From Trogon surrucura (Eukaryota; Chordata; Aves; Trogoniformes; Trogonidae): a stretch of DNA of 64,000 nucleotides. The DNA lies in assembly GCA_020746105.1 (NCBI GenBank), contig CM036617.1, positions 166,850,912 to 166,914,911 on the forward strand. Direction: 5' to 3'. Positions 47,143 through 60,018 of this stretch are shown here, in pieces (within the stretch, counting starts at the first letter, position 1; every line of letters starts with the position of its first letter). The notes under the pieces are model-generated. The model saw only the letters and a program-made list of their open reading frames with translations, was not told the origin of the DNA and did not search any database. Position numbers and translations under genes: made by a program.

Positions 47143-49326
47143 CTGCAGGAAGAAGGAAAAGAGAAGATTATACATGCGTGTACTTTTAAACAAACAGAAG
47201 GCAGACCTGCCTCGTTTCAACATGCAGCTAAGGCTCAAGCCACACGAGCAACCGCTGCATGAGAAGAGTGAGGGTAGGCAAGCGCAGTGCAGGGTGGGTG
47301 GAGGATTCGCACAGCGCCACGCTCACCCAGGGACCTTCTGCAGCTTCAGAACCTGCAGGCCCCGCAGAGGGTGCGGCCTGCTCTGAACAAGTGCCAGTGG
47401 GCGGCCAGGCAAGGCGAGCGGCGCAAAGGAACGCCGGGCCTGTGGGAAAACCTATTTGGAATGTGTTTGTTTAGAAAGCAATGCAAGCAATTACATTAGC
47501 ATCTTCTTGAAATACCAGAAGTTTCACATATATATGAGCTTTTCCTCCCCATACGCGTCAGAGATCATTCCAGGTGAGCAATAAGCCATTACCAACCATT
47601 TTGGTTTCAGTAAGGTTCAGAGGCGAAACACTTGTCATTTGTAACTTACTGTACAAATACAGATTTATTACGTTCTACATCTAAAGGGATGCATGGGGGG
47701 GAAGTTATACATTTTCAAATGTACTCCGGATTTGCCCACAGAAAAAAAGCTGTTTATGCCTTTCTGCAGGGTATGTTTGTAACCATACTAGGATACTACT
47801 GGCAAAACTCAAAATACCTTTATAGGAGCAGATGTATGTACGGGAACAGTGAGTTCCACAAATCACTGACAACTTTATTGGGTAAACATTGCTGATCCCC
47901 TAATTTGCAGGAGGAGGGGAAGGGGAGAAGGGTAAGAGGGAAGAAATAAAACGAAAGCAGCATTATCGCTGTAAGCAGCACTTTATCACGGGTTTTATTT
48001 CATTATGTCCAGGGAGGTAAGCATTGAAATAAATACTATATGTGGAGATATTTTACAAGTTTATGAGATACTGGAGGAAGTGATCTTTATATGAAAGTGT
48101 CATCACAATCAAAAATCGGACATTAAGCCAGATTCATCAATTTAATGACATAATTCTGTTATTTAAATGCATCAGTTACATAACACAAGCTTATATAGAG
48201 TCATTTGTAAGAACGTAAGAGGAAGAATATGGATTAAAAGCAATTTACACCTTTGTGTTTCTTTGTTGCCTGGCTGCAGCTAAAGCATACTTACAGCCTT
48301 ATCATTTTTATGAAGTCTCAGGAGTTACTGTAGCCTGCTAGCACAGTTTTAAAAGACACTCACCTACATTTTTATTAAGCTAACTAAGTTAAGGGAGGTG
48401 AATTGAAATATATCTCTATTTTGTCTGACAGTCTTGGATATTTTTCTTAAAGAAAGATGCAGTTTCAGGTCACAGAAATTAAGGGAATGGGTGCTAGGAG
48501 GTGAAAGAAAAACAACCAACCAACCAAGAAGATAAAAACAAAAAAGGAAAAGTAAGGGGGCTCTGTTGTTGAGAAACCTGAAGAGCTAAAAAGTTAGAAA
48601 GACAGGAAAAAACAAAACCAAAACCCCACAAAACCTAGATGATTCACTGTAGACTACGTGGTTAGTTGTGGGTTGGTTTTTTTTTCCTGGCTTGTCTTCT
48701 TTCTGATCTCGTGGAAAATATTGCTTCCATCTTCATAATAGCTATTTGCTTTTGCATATTTTACTTGTAATTAAGTTTCTACTGCACACACACACAGAAA
48801 ATGCTGTGTGTAGAAGTTAATCTCTTCCAGCTGCATCTGGAAGCTGCTGAATAAGATAGTGAATACTTCCTGTTTTCCTCCCACATCTCCCAGAGGAAGA
48901 CTTTTTTTTTTAAACACAAATTTCTAGGGACACCTAGAAGCTCTTAACTATTCAGTGTCTTTTACTCAGCATGCCCTAGTCAGTCTGAACAATAGGACTG
49001 CCTGGGATCCCAGACAAAGCGTAGGAAATCTGATTAAGAGGGCATTCTTTGATCAATTAGAGATAGCTGCAAGCACTCTTGTGATGCACCACAAGCAGCA
49101 TGACTCCCCATATACCTCACATTACAAGATTAGCAAGATAATCTTTTCTGAATAGTATACACTGAGAGTTTCAGTTCCTCTAAGAAAGGGAAGATGATGT
49201 TCCAGAGAACCTGCTTATTTTCAACCAACATGAAGATCTGGAGGGAGAAAGGGAAGGAAAGTGGAGTATGTGGGGAATTTTCCACTGTTTTGTTTTTTTT
49301 TTTTTTTAAAAAAAGTAAATACGTAC
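47143..49326 (-). other. TTC26: TTC26 intron
   Basis: A 2.2 kb GT-AG intron with donor GTACGT at 49326. A GC- and CpG-rich patch of about 280 bp (47180-47460) is unlike the AT-rich surroundings. A short CA run lies at about 48786-48796. Confidence 0.8.
47180..47460. other. GC- and CpG-rich patch inside a TTC26 intron
   Basis: About 280 bp with clearly higher G+C and several CpG sites (for example cacagcgccacgctcaccc and gcgagcggcgc), in AT-rich surroundings. Three overlapping open frames of about 70 codons are produced by this composition. It has no recognisable family, exon match or promoter motif set. It could be a repeat fragment or a regulatory element. Confidence 0.45.
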
Positions 49327-49410
49327 CTCCTCAGCCTCACTAAAATTGCCAATGGCAGCTTTGGCTTGGGCGTAGTTGAAGTTAAAAGTGTCATCGTTGT
49401 AGAAGTAACT
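49327..49410 (-). CDS. TTC26: TTC26 (IFT56) internal exon
   Basis: Encodes SYFYNDDTFNFNYAQAKAAI then GNFSEAEE, matching human SYFYNDDIFNFNYAQAKAATGNTSEGEE. The exon is 84 nt, phase 0 at both ends. Acceptor TTTTCCAG precedes 49410 and donor GTACGT follows 49327. It forms one TPR helix pair. A long T-run lies just inside the downstream intron at about 49291-49310. Confidence 0.97.
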
Positions 49411-52400
49411 CTGGAAAATAAGCCCCACAGACAAAACCCAAATAAATACAACCTCCTCCCATGGTATAATCACATTAAAAATATCCCCCCACCCCCTAAA
49501 TCTGAGTCAGACTATATCAAGACAATGGGAAAGAAAAAGAAAAGCCCACATTATGAACATACGGCATTTATAAACAGTGGGTAGAAAATTACCGACTGGC
49601 TTCCCATCCTACATTCATGACTACAAACATAGCTGGAACATTCCACAGCATTAACCATGAGAGATCTGGAGAATGCTCTGAGCTCAAAACTGCAGTGGCA
49701 GCTTTTATGGGTATAATTTGCACTTTGGGCGAGTGAAGACATGCTGTGCTGCTGTGGTCTCTTTCACCTCCCAAGCACTTATTTTGCCACTAGGGTGGTA
49801 AACAGGCCGTTTCCCTTAATGGCTTAAGGAGATGAACAGTTTGTTTTTCCAAGACTTCTCAAGATCAGCATGAGATCCTGTGGATCTGGTTATGTGACAG
49901 ATGCTTGTCTGACACGCTGGATCACATGATGGAGGTGGAGCCGCAGTACCGGGCTGTAGCCAGGCAGCAGCACACCGTGTAATAGGACTTCCTTAAGCTC
50001 AGGCTTTGCTAACATGCATCCTTCTCTCTATCTTGCAACACAAAGGTTTTGTCTCCCATCATATTAGACTGAACACACCCTGTTAATGACAGATCAGGTT
50101 GATCTAGCTGTATGTCTTCTGAAAAGCTGCATGAGCCAAAGCAGAAAATATAACTCTAGGTACAGGTTAGCCTGATGTTTGGGTTTACGCAAATAACTTG
50201 GATTTGATGACGGTCAGATGTGCAGAGTGAAGTACAAGAGTCAGCTGAGTGTGCTCTACATTCAGCACTGACCCACATTACTACACCAGGAGACCTGGTA
50301 GAAGTAAGGTGGAACACAATACCACAGTGACAAGCGTGGATGCAACTGAGGATCCTTGCCAAAGAGAGGTGCAGTTCTTATAAAAAAGCATGGGAAGAAA
50401 AGCAGTGTGGTTTATGCACTATAGTTACTGTAAAGCTTTCCTGGGTGCATAGCAGCAAGGTGCATGAAAGAAGAAATGTTTCTCCTTACACATCTGTAAA
50501 AGAAACAGAATTTGTGTAGGAAGATAAAGATTTTTTTTTTCTGTTCCCTCATTAAAGAGCGAGGTATAAAGCACAGTTGGGACTGTACAAAACATCTGGG
50601 AAGCAAGGAGCAAAACCCTTTCCCAGAACTCTCTATCTTCTTTTATGATGTAGAGACACTTGAGGAAGGCTTTCAAAACCCACCTGGAGAGACGTTCCTG
50701 TGTGGCCTGCCCTGGGTAAGCCTGCTCTGGTAGCGAGGCTGGACTAGATGATCTCTAGAGGTCCCTTCCAACCCCAAACATTCTATGATTCTGTGATTCC
50801 CTGTTGACCTGGCAGCCAACCAAGGGTACTGATCGAGTCCACCCACATACCTCAAGGTAATGCCTTGAGAGGAGAGGTGGGGAGTTGCCACCATCTGGCA
50901 TGAGTCTAGGTTTCACCCAAATAGTCTATGGTAGGGTCCAAAAGCTGGCAAACACAGCAAGCTGTGTGAAAGCGTGAGGATGAACCAATTAGATGAATCT
51001 TAAACTCAGTTTGTGAAAACATTTCAGTACCCTTAGGGTGAACTAACTGGTTTCACCATATGAGAATTACAACACTTCACTGTATTCTTCCTCAATGGTA
51101 GTTTCGTGTGAATTAGCACAAGTCCCAGATTAAGCAAAGCTGGTGAGCAAGACGCTAGTTTTACTGAATGAATAGTTCTTTCTGTTCAAATAACCCCCAC
51201 TCTATTTTTGAATGAAAATGGAAAAGAAAATCTGTCAGCAATCAAACTCAACAATTGTTATTCTATCCTGGCTGTGTTAGCGCTAGAGACCAGCGCTGCT
51301 GCAAAACCGAAACCAATAGAAATGAAGGAGTGCTGCTGATAGTGCAACACATAAACAGCAACTAGATATTTTGTTTCACCTATATTTCCCTCTGCATGGG
51401 CTCTTACTAACATCTTGCAAGATAACACTGAGTATTCTGTGCACTTCCTTCAGATTTTCTTTCCAACCCTTCCTACAACACTTCCCTTCATACCCTTGCA
51501 AACACAGAATTATCTCACCTCACCCCCTCCCTATAGCACTTCTCTTGCCTCATGACTCTGACCTATCCTCTGATCACTCTATTGCACACTCTCATGCTCT
51601 TCTGTTCATTGCCTCGTTAATTTCTAGCTTTTTCCTTTAGGCTAGCCTTACTTTGCAATATTAATGACAACTCCATTTCCCCCCCTCAGATACTACTCTT
51701 CTCTCTCTCCAATTTCTAAGCTTTCTCATATACCTTGATGGTTATGAGTAATCGCATTTAACTTTAACCTTCTCAGGTTAGAACTAGTTGGTTAAGAAGT
51801 TTTTAAAGGAAATGGAAAGAGCTGGGTGTTTCTACAGGGTGACTCATTCCGTTCCAAGATAAATGTAAGAAATACACAGGATAGATTCTCCTCTGGAAAC
51901 TACTGGTGATCTGATAATGCTGCATTAAGACAACCACAAACTCCTCTTGCTTTGAAAAATGCAACACTGCTTGCATGATACCACTCAGATTACTTCTGCA
52001 AAAATAATATTGTCAGCTTCCTGGTAATAGTATTCCTGGTAATACTGCCCTACCTTAGCCCCTCAGTGACTGCTTTCCCAGTCAAATGTAAACGTTATTA
52101 CTGTCAGGGTCCTTCATGTCCTATTTTCTTTACACACTACTGTTCATTAAAATATTGTCCCCAGTCATTAACCGGTGACAAAAATCTCCATCACTTAACA
52201 TTTGATAAGTCTTAAGAAAACATTTGAGTTTTCTTCCATGCTGCTCATCCCATAAATATCCAAATTTTTTCTCACTGTTTTCCTTTACTTATTTTCCTCC
52301 TCATCTGTGACGCCACTAGAAAGCCTGATAATGGTTAAACTGCAACTGTGAGGAGACCGTCATGCCCACCACGCTGCGCAACGCTGTCTTATCAACTGCT

Positions 52401-52584
52401 TCTTAACATTGTGATCCATTGGCTGTACTCACCACTTATGTCCCACTGTTGTTCCTGTGTGTTGTTGTTACTGTTGTGTGTCTCTGTCCTTTCATGTTTA
52501 CATAGCATCTCACACAGTAGAGTCTAAATCCCTAGGTAGTGATTTCACACATAAGTGCTAGCAATGTTAAATAATCATACCAAC
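49411..52584 (-). other. TTC26: TTC26 intron
   Basis: A 3.2 kb intron with a weaker donor (GTTGGT at 52584). It includes a short CR1 tail at about 50654-50798, a pyrimidine-rich stretch at 51380-51720, and a stretch at 52400-52560 that may be an old repeat end. Confidence 0.8.
50654..50798 (+). mobile_element. Short CR1 LINE 3' tail
   Basis: The plus strand contains cacctggagagacgttcctg, then ggctggactagatgatctct, aggtcccttccaacccc and the terminal cattctatgattctgtgatt. This is the diagnostic CR1 3' end, severely 5'-truncated. It lies antisense to the TTC26 transcript. Confidence 0.92.
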
Positions 52585-52673
52585 CTTGACTGAGTTGAGG
52601 TAGATCAGGACATTACCAAACTGTCTAAGAAGAAAGAAGCAGGAGGACATGCACTGTCTCCCTGGAATGGTAT
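52585..52673 (-). CDS. TTC26: TTC26 (IFT56) internal exon
   Basis: Encodes [20 protein letters not shown] then VLIYLNSVK, matching human [30 protein letters not shown]. The first two bases complete the Asp codon begun in the preceding exon. Acceptor TTTTAG precedes 52673. The donor is GTTGGT, a poorer match than the other donors. The exon is 89 nt: 2 bases plus 29 codons. Confidence 0.97.
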
Positions 52674-55040
52674 CTAAAATTCAAAAGAAATGCAGATTTG
52701 TAGAACTTAAAAATCACACGGTAGTGGAAATCACTGCCAAGATTGCTGGCAACTATGAAAGCAGTTGACTTCTAAAAGTAGCGTAACTTGCCTTTTCAGG
52801 CAAAGCACCATACTAGAGGTTAGAAAAACTATTAGATCATCTTTCTCTACAGCATGCAATAAGTATTGCAAGACTGTATTAAACAGCAAATTCTACAGAG
52901 ACAAATTATTTAAGTAACAGGCCTCTTCCATGACACCATTTATGTAGCATGATTTTACTGTGAATTATTCTGACTCTTAGGAAACGACACTTGATGCAAA
53001 GCCTGAGCTTGTTATTCTAACCTCATTAGCCTTTTTTATTTAAAAAATATTTTCAGTTATCCTGGACAAAGAAGCTCTACATATTCTAATTTTAGTTCCA
53101 GTAAGAGAGTAAACTTGATACACTGAAAATATTGTTAAAAATATTAATATACGCACAGGAAAAATACTCAGTGATGAAATACAACATGAAAGTTAATTTC
53201 CATGCATTTGTGATTACCATGTAGCTCACAAGTGGCAAAGCCATAAATAAGTTGGGTGTATCAGTCCAAATAAGTGCCAGTAAACTTTGCTGCCATCTAT
53301 GTCATCAAAAACTTTGGTACCACCGTGCTACGCTGTCATCTACTTTGAAATTGCAAGCTGTGTTACCGAAAAATTATTTCAAAGCTTTTTTAGAAGTTCT
53401 GAGGTAAACTTACTAGGACTAAGAAGAGACTGGTCAGAGATGGATGAACCTCAGTAACAGCTGGGAAGGCACAAATGCAAGCGATGTCAAATCACTGCTA
53501 TTTCTTTACGTCAAATGATCATTAGAGCGCAGGCTGCCTCGTGCAGTTTGGAAAGGTGACAGGAGAAAATATCCTAAGGCTACCACCAGCCCTCAAGTAA
53601 TCTGGTCCTGTAGGTTACTTACCATCAATCCATCCACACTAGTAAAATAAAGTATCTTCTCTGAATACACCAATATCGTGTATCTAAAGACCGATATTTT
53701 GACTCCCTACTACAGCACAAAATACAGCATTCCATCAGAAAATCATACATTCTTCCTTAAATACGGCAAGATAGTAATTATTCCTGGAAGGCACTATATA
53801 AGATCTCAAATTATATATCAAAGGAAAGCATAATATTCTCATTTTTTATCTTTTAGCACTCAGAGATACTGAGCTTGGGTGTCCTGTCATTTCCATATAG
53901 AGATAATCCATCCTTACCTATGTCTGAAACCCATCATTCAGTCCTCCAACTTACGAAAATTATTTGACTATTTATGAAGTGTCCACTTGTGAGCAGAAAC
54001 TGGCCTGTATATTTATCTGCTCTTCATGCAGGCTCTTTTTTTTAATTTTGTAATAAGAATGCAGGTACCTCAAAAGTGCTTCTTCTCTCTCACAGTTAAT
54101 TTTTGAAGTTCATAAGCTCAAGCAATTTATTTTAAACAATTTTTGTAAAAAGCAAATAAACTTGCAAAGAAGACTTAAAACTGAGAACACATTTTCAGTA
54201 AAAATTAATCACAGCAACAAGATATTAGAACCACACTTTTCTTTTGCCATATATGATTGGAGAGGTTTTCGGTTTCAACATTTATTCTTATGTCCACATT
54301 TTGGAAGAAAATTTTGTTATCTCAGTGTACCATCCTCCATATACTTCTATTGAAAGATTTCATTAAAAAAAACAAAACCAAACAAGTAAAATATCTGTAA
54401 ATTTCATACAACTCGGCAATGAATGAAATGAGTGACAGGAAAACTAGAGTCTTATAGTTCTAATTCGTTCCATGTAATACACGACGGAAGAGAAGCAAGT
54501 TCTCATGTTGAAAAATTACTTTGGGTGACCTCACCTAAGAACACCTCAAAGAAAAGACTGCGTGAAGTCCAAAAGAAATGTTTCCTTTCTCCCAGCCAAC
54601 ACCAGGTATGCCAGACTTGGTCCTAAAAGAGGACCACTGACAATGAAAGAGATGGTCTCCTCCGTTATGCTTGCAGTGTTTTTAGGGTAGTTTGTAGGAC
54701 TTACGTAAAGAGCCAGAAACGATGCATTTTAATGGAAATGTTAATGTGCACTCAGTTTCACTAATGTTCCTCTTGCCCCCTTTCCTGCTTAACTTAGCTC
54801 AAAACTCTGTTTAACTTCCCACCCAGTTGAGACCTTGGAAAGAAGAGAATGAGAATTAACTATTAAAATCGAGTTATATCCTCCTTTGTAATGCCACTTG
54901 CATTTCATGTCATTGGGATGAAGAACTTTTTTTTAAAAACTCCACTAAATCAAATTGCTGTTCTGGGTGTTATTTATTGCTGCTAGAGAGGGGATATTGA
55001 CTCTTTACAGTGTAAGTGCTTCCCCTTTTTTTTGTTTTTT

Positions 55041-55065
55041 GTTTGTTTGTTTGTTTGTTTGTTTT
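55041..55065. repeat. GTTT microsatellite
   Basis: Six consecutive GTTT units preceded by a T-rich run on the plus strand. Confidence 0.85.
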
Positions 55066-56129
55066 AGGTGCCCCTACTCCTCTTAAAGTACATAACTTCC
55101 AACATGAGATGAAATGTGTACATTTATTGGCAAGGACGTTCACATTAACTCTGTTTGCTCTACGTTCCTTGAACCTCCAAGTCAGACATCTAATTAAAAA
55201 TAGCAAAGAGCTTAACTGATGACTCCAAATGACTGGATAAATACATGACACTGTATTCTTTCTAAATTGTCTGTTGCTGTTTTTTTCTTAGTGCAGTCAT
55301 GGGATTTCTACAGTTAACAAGAGCAAGTCAGAAAGACAGGACCTTGTTTTGAAAAAAAAAAAGAAAATCCACACCTTCATTCCATTAATTTCTGATAATC
55401 CACATTAAAATCGAGAGCCTTGTAGGCCCAGTTGCAAGCAAAGACACAGCGTAGGATTTCCTCACTCTAGCAAGCACAGCCTCCTTTTGTATTATAAACC
55501 TGCAAAGCAGCTAAGTAACCTGATAAAGACCTTAAACAAGCCAGGGGTACCAGCTCCTTGCAAGGATTGGCCCAGTAGCAAGTGCTGAAGCAGGACTTAG
55601 ATGCCTGAACAGCAGGGCTGGCAAATTAGCAAAAGCCAAAGTACACAAACAGCAAGAATTCTGTTCTCCGTTCTAAATCCAGCAAAATAAAGGCAGCAGA
55701 TCAAAAATGACCACAAATATACAACATACTGGCTAATATTCCAAGTTACACAAGAATATAAAAACGACCACGTTGGACTCAAAAGACTCTGGTTCAGAAG
55801 CGTGCTGAGTAACAATGAACAGCTATAGAAATAATATATCCTGATTTCACATATAATACATGCTCTGGTATGCAATGCCACTTCCTTGAAGTTTCTCCCA
55901 GCTTCCAACACTCCACACTGAGAAATTCCTTACCATCACTGAAAAAATTGTCTTAAACAGCCAACAGATTTTTCTTCTACAAAGTTCTTTATACCTTCTG
56001 GTTCTCACAAGATTATGTATCACATAAGTTGTGGCATTTTTGGTGTAATGTAAGAAGCAGAACTGCAGACAGTACACAAGAAAGAGAACCACGTCTGTAT
56101 ACAATGATACAGTAATTATCTGTTTTGTT

Positions 56130-56450
56130 CTCTCTTTCCTCACTAATTCCTAAGAGTCTCTTTCACTTTTCTGTTAATTTTGCAGATACAGTTCACCCTG
56201 TATACTACTTTACATTTATCAAAGCTAAACTTAATTTGCATACTATTACTCAGCCTCATATATTTCTTCCACAGCTTTCATCACAGTGGAAGCTTTCATT
56301 TTTCTTACTATGGGTAATTTTGTACCATTGGCAAACCTAGTCATGTCGTTATTTGTCTCCTATAGCTCATTAATTATGAATACGAGCCCTTTCTTTAAAG
56401 AAACAAAAGGTTTTTTCAAGTGCTCAAATCAGGTGCATTTTATCCTTTTT
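56130..56450 (-). mobile_element. Probable ancient CR1-like relic, reverse-transcriptase region, antisense
   Basis: The plus strand around 56310-56395 reads ttttgtaccattggcaaacc, then catgtcgttatttg and attaattatgaatac. This follows the remembered reverse complement of the conserved CR1 stretch encoding NIFINDL...SKFADDTK (ttttgtgtcatctgcaaact...ttcatttatgaatatgtt). The similarity is patchy, so the copy must be very old. Limits are approximate. Confidence 0.4.
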
Positions 56451-57428
56451 CACTGCTACTTCGCTGAGTATTTTCTGTTAGAAATGAGAAAGGTTATTAT
56501 GTAGTTTCCCTTCTTGAAATTAGTACTGTGGAAATTTTTTGAGGTATTTGCTAACACAGATCTTGAATTTGATTATATTCAGATCACTGTAACAGAATTG
56601 GATCTTCATCATAAAATATCAAATCAGATTCTATATAATCTCTGTATTGGTCTACAGTCACCTGTTCACTTGTGTGCTCTCTAAGAAACATGAAAATTTA
56701 GCATTTAAAAATCCATTCTCTATATCATGCCATACTATTGCATTTAGTAGGTCAATACAGGCAGGATAGAAGTCTCCAACTATTATTTATCTTTCTATAC
56801 AAAATCTCTAACCTCTTTAATATGCCAGTCACTGTACCCATCTAGGCTGGCTGGTGAATAATTTAGCCTCAATATGATCAGTCTGCTACCTGAGCATGTA
56901 ATTTAAAACAATTTTCTGTTACTCACTGATAAAGAAATCTACTTTATTTTGAGAGAAGGTTTCTATAATGTTTAGAACTATAATCTATTTAGTATGCTCT
57001 GTTGTAAATTAAATAGGAACAATACCCCACATGTTACCTTCCTCCTATCACATTAAAAAAATATTTTATGCTTATAGCTTCCTCTTCTAAAACCAGGGGT
57101 TCCACCTTATTCATCTACTTGTAAAATATCTAATATTTGTATAAAAACACTTGCATATTTATTTTTCATGTGTTTGCTTTTTGTTCTATCCTATCTAAAC
57201 TGAACTCTGTGTGCCTCTTCAATTTTCTATCTAGTTCGCTGAGTTCCACACGTATTTCATTTTAGGATACAAAAAAACCCTCACACTATTTTGCCTTTGA
57301 ACTGTGTGCTCTTCTGTATGTCAGCTTTCTCCCACAAGTTTTTAAAAACATAACAAAGCAATTTTTGCATGGGTGTAACAAAGAGTGTAAAATGCGCATC
57401 ATACCAATGTTTCTTGTTAGTTGATAAG

Positions 57429-58047
57429 AGGCAGTGTGCACTTGCGCCCTAAAAAGCGAACCATGTCCTGGGCTGCATCAAAAGGCGTGTGACCAGCAGG
57501 TCGAGGGAGGTGATTCTCCCCATCTACTCTGCTCTGGTGAGACCCCACCCAGAGTACTGCGTCCAGTTCTGGAGCCCGCGGTACAAAAAGGACATGGATC
57601 TGCTGGAGCGCGTCCAGAGGAGGGTCATGAAGATGATTAGAGGGCTGGAGCACCTCTGCTATGAGGACGGGCTGAGGGAGCTGGAGTCACTCAGCTGGAG
57701 AAGAGAAGGCTCCAGGGTGACCTAATAGTGGCCTTCCAATACATGAAAGGGGCCTACAAGAAAGGGCCTGTAGTGATAGGACAAGGGGCAATGGCCTGAA
57801 ACTGCAAGAAGGTGGATTTAGATTAGATACAAGGAAAAAACTCTTCACCATGAGAGTGGTGAAGCACCGCAACAGGTTGCCCAAGGAGGCTGTGGATGCC
57901 CCATCGCTGGAGGTGTTCAAGGCCAGGTTGGATGGGGCTTTGAGCAACCTGGTCTAGTGAGAGAGAGGTGTCCCAGCCCACAGCAGAGGGGTTGGAACTA
58001 GATGATTTTCAATGTCCCTTCCAACCTTAAGCATTCTATGATTCTAT
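57429..58047 (+). mobile_element. CR1 LINE 3' end
   Basis: Encodes [40 protein letters not shown] and [20 protein letters not shown], then in shifted frames the FRLDTRKKLF, VVKHRNRLPKEA and LEVFKARLD motifs. It ends in gcattctatgattctatt. Stops and frame shifts occur after the first roughly 80 codons, so it is inactive. It is inserted in a TTC26 intron, antisense to the gene. Confidence 0.93.
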
Positions 58048-59476
58048 TTACCTTTAGTTGGAACTAATTCTTCCCATAGACTCATGTTTTTCAATTGAGC
58101 CACCTTCCTAGCTGGACTACATTTCTGTTCCTTTTTTTTTTTCTTTCCCTCACCTATATCTCAAGCCTCAGCCATTCTATCTTATTTTGCATACGGGTTT
58201 AAAAATATTTCACAGTAAAATTTAGACTTCTAGCTACCTACCAACTTCAATGTTGGTTTTGGTCTATGTTTTCAGTATACATCTTTTCCTGTGTACTATG
58301 GTCACTCATCACACCTGCACAACTGTTATGGGCATTAAGGGGTCTACCACCATCATTTCAGTCACCCTGAGACTTTACTGGCATCCCAAACCCAGTGAGC
58401 CATATGCCCACTGAGTCCTCCACTACTACAGCTCGTGTTGCTTCTTTCTGTTAGGTGACATCCTAACTCCAAATGGATCACCTCAATGCAGGAAGGAACG
58501 TGTCAGGGAAACCTCATCTGTGAAACCACTTCCACCCCTCCAACGTGAAGCTCTCTGCCGCATGATCTCAACAGCATGAGGGCTGCAAGGGGAACAGAAC
58601 AGCTTAAAAGTATTTCTGAAAGCTTCATCAATGCTGCTGCTCTGTCTCTTGAGCTCCTTGTCTTTAGTTTCTATGGACACAGGAGACAGCATTCTGTCCC
58701 TGAGGATCACGAGCCCTCTGCACTGTAAACATCCAGAATTTACCCACCCAAAGAAATAGTCCTAATGACAGTGCCTGCAAAGGAAACCGGGAAGCCTCAT
58801 TTTGGCTCAATTTCTGTGTTCCAACTACTGGCTTTTTTGATTTGGGATTTCTGGGTTTACTTTGGCAAGGGGGAGGAAAGACGAAGTCTATTATTTTGAT
58901 CTATTATTGAATAAGTAAAGGTAAATATTGAAAATATATTGATTTTTTTTGTTGGGGTTTATCATCTGTTCGGGTTTTTTTTTGTTCAACCAAAGAGTTA
59001 GTCCCAGAGCCTCCATTTCTCTCTGTAGTTAAACTCCTCTTCACGTTTTTATCACCCTCAGTTGCAGGGTGTGCTAACACTGTGCTAGGACTCTATGTAC
59101 TCAGTAGGCTTTCATTAACAGTCCTAGATTTGTACCTGTGAGGTTTCAGCCACACATTCATCTAATTAGGCTGTTGTCTTCTGTTTCTATAATGGGGATT
59201 ATTAGTCAAAGGCAAGCTACCACAGTGTCTATCAGTTTGCAGTACAGTCTCTTTTCCAGCCAAATTCATACGGAATTTGGAATCAATTGAGCCTTCTAAT
59301 TTACACTTGCAGATTTGTTTTAGACTATAAATCACACTTTCTGTTATTCATACTATAGCAACAAAATGCTTATCTATAGTCATGCTAGCAATCAGCAGTT
59401 AGACAAAGATACGATGGTATATATTTGGATATTGTAAGAAGGATTGCATAACAGAGGAAGAACTTTTCAAACATAC

Positions 59477-59540
59477 CGCATTCGCTGGCTGATTCACCCA
59501 CCAACTGGAAGAACTGCTGAGCAATTTTCAGATGATCTCT
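59477..59540 (-). CDS. TTC26: TTC26 (IFT56) internal exon
   Basis: Encodes RDHLKIAQQFFQLVGESASE then C plus one base. Human has RDHMKIAQQFFQLVGGSASEC. The exon is 64 nt: phase 0 in, phase 1 out. Acceptor TCTCCCAG precedes 59540 and donor GTATGT starts at 59476. It carries a TPR helix. Confidence 0.97.
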
Positions 59541-59964
59541 CTGGGAGAGGGAAAAAAAAATAATTCAACATGAGTTCCAGAGTTGATGCTACAACACAAA
59601 GTGAAAATATGCTCTGAGGAACAGATGGGGAGCAACTAACAGACTAACCAGTGCTGAAGTAAAAATGGAGAAGGTAAATGTGCCACTCTGTGCCCAGATA
59701 CACAAGAACACTGTAGAAAGCAAACAGGTTTTTTGAAAGCAGGACAGAGAAGCCAAACCCAGCTTGATTTATTTTCAGGATTAGCAACAGAGATCTGCAT
59801 TTCACTTATTCTGGACTGAGTACTATATGGAAGAAGATTAGGAGACTCAGAAATCCTACAGTCTAAATAAGAAACGACAGCCTCTTTGATGCCACCCCAG
59901 TCCCTACAGATCTGTTCACATTCTGCTGCTGGAGAAGCTGAGGAACCACATGGGCTTCACTCAC
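59541..59964 (-). other. TTC26: TTC26 intron (short)
   Basis: A 424-bp GT-AG intron with donor GTGAGT at 59964. No repeat is seen. Confidence 0.9.
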
Positions 59965-60018
59965 CGAGCCCATTTCTTGTCCAAGTGCTGCATTTACCAC
60001 TCCTTTGAGGATGTACTC
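59965..60018 (-). CDS. TTC26: TTC26 (IFT56) internal exon (54 nt)
   Basis: Encodes EYILKGVVNAALGQEMGS, identical to the human protein over all 18 residues as I remember it. It is phase 0 at both ends, so skipping it would keep the frame. Donor GTGAGT follows 59965. The acceptor before 60018 is CTCAG after a pure run of C and T bases. The exon holds one helix of a TPR unit. Confidence 0.97.

Larger units (their letters stand above)
52674..59476 (-). other. TTC26: TTC26 intron (largest in the window)
   Basis: A 6.8 kb GT-AG intron (donor GTATGT at 59476). It holds a GTTT microsatellite (55041-55065), a probable ancient antisense CR1 relic (about 56130-56450) within a very AT-rich stretch extending to about 57400, and a CR1 3' end (57429-58047). 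Otherwise it is unique AT-rich DNA. Confidence 0.8.

Noticed and set aside
51371-51640. 89-codon plus-strand open frame in a TTC26 intron
   Set aside because: It arises from a C/T-rich stretch, is antisense to TTC26 and has no recognisable motif.
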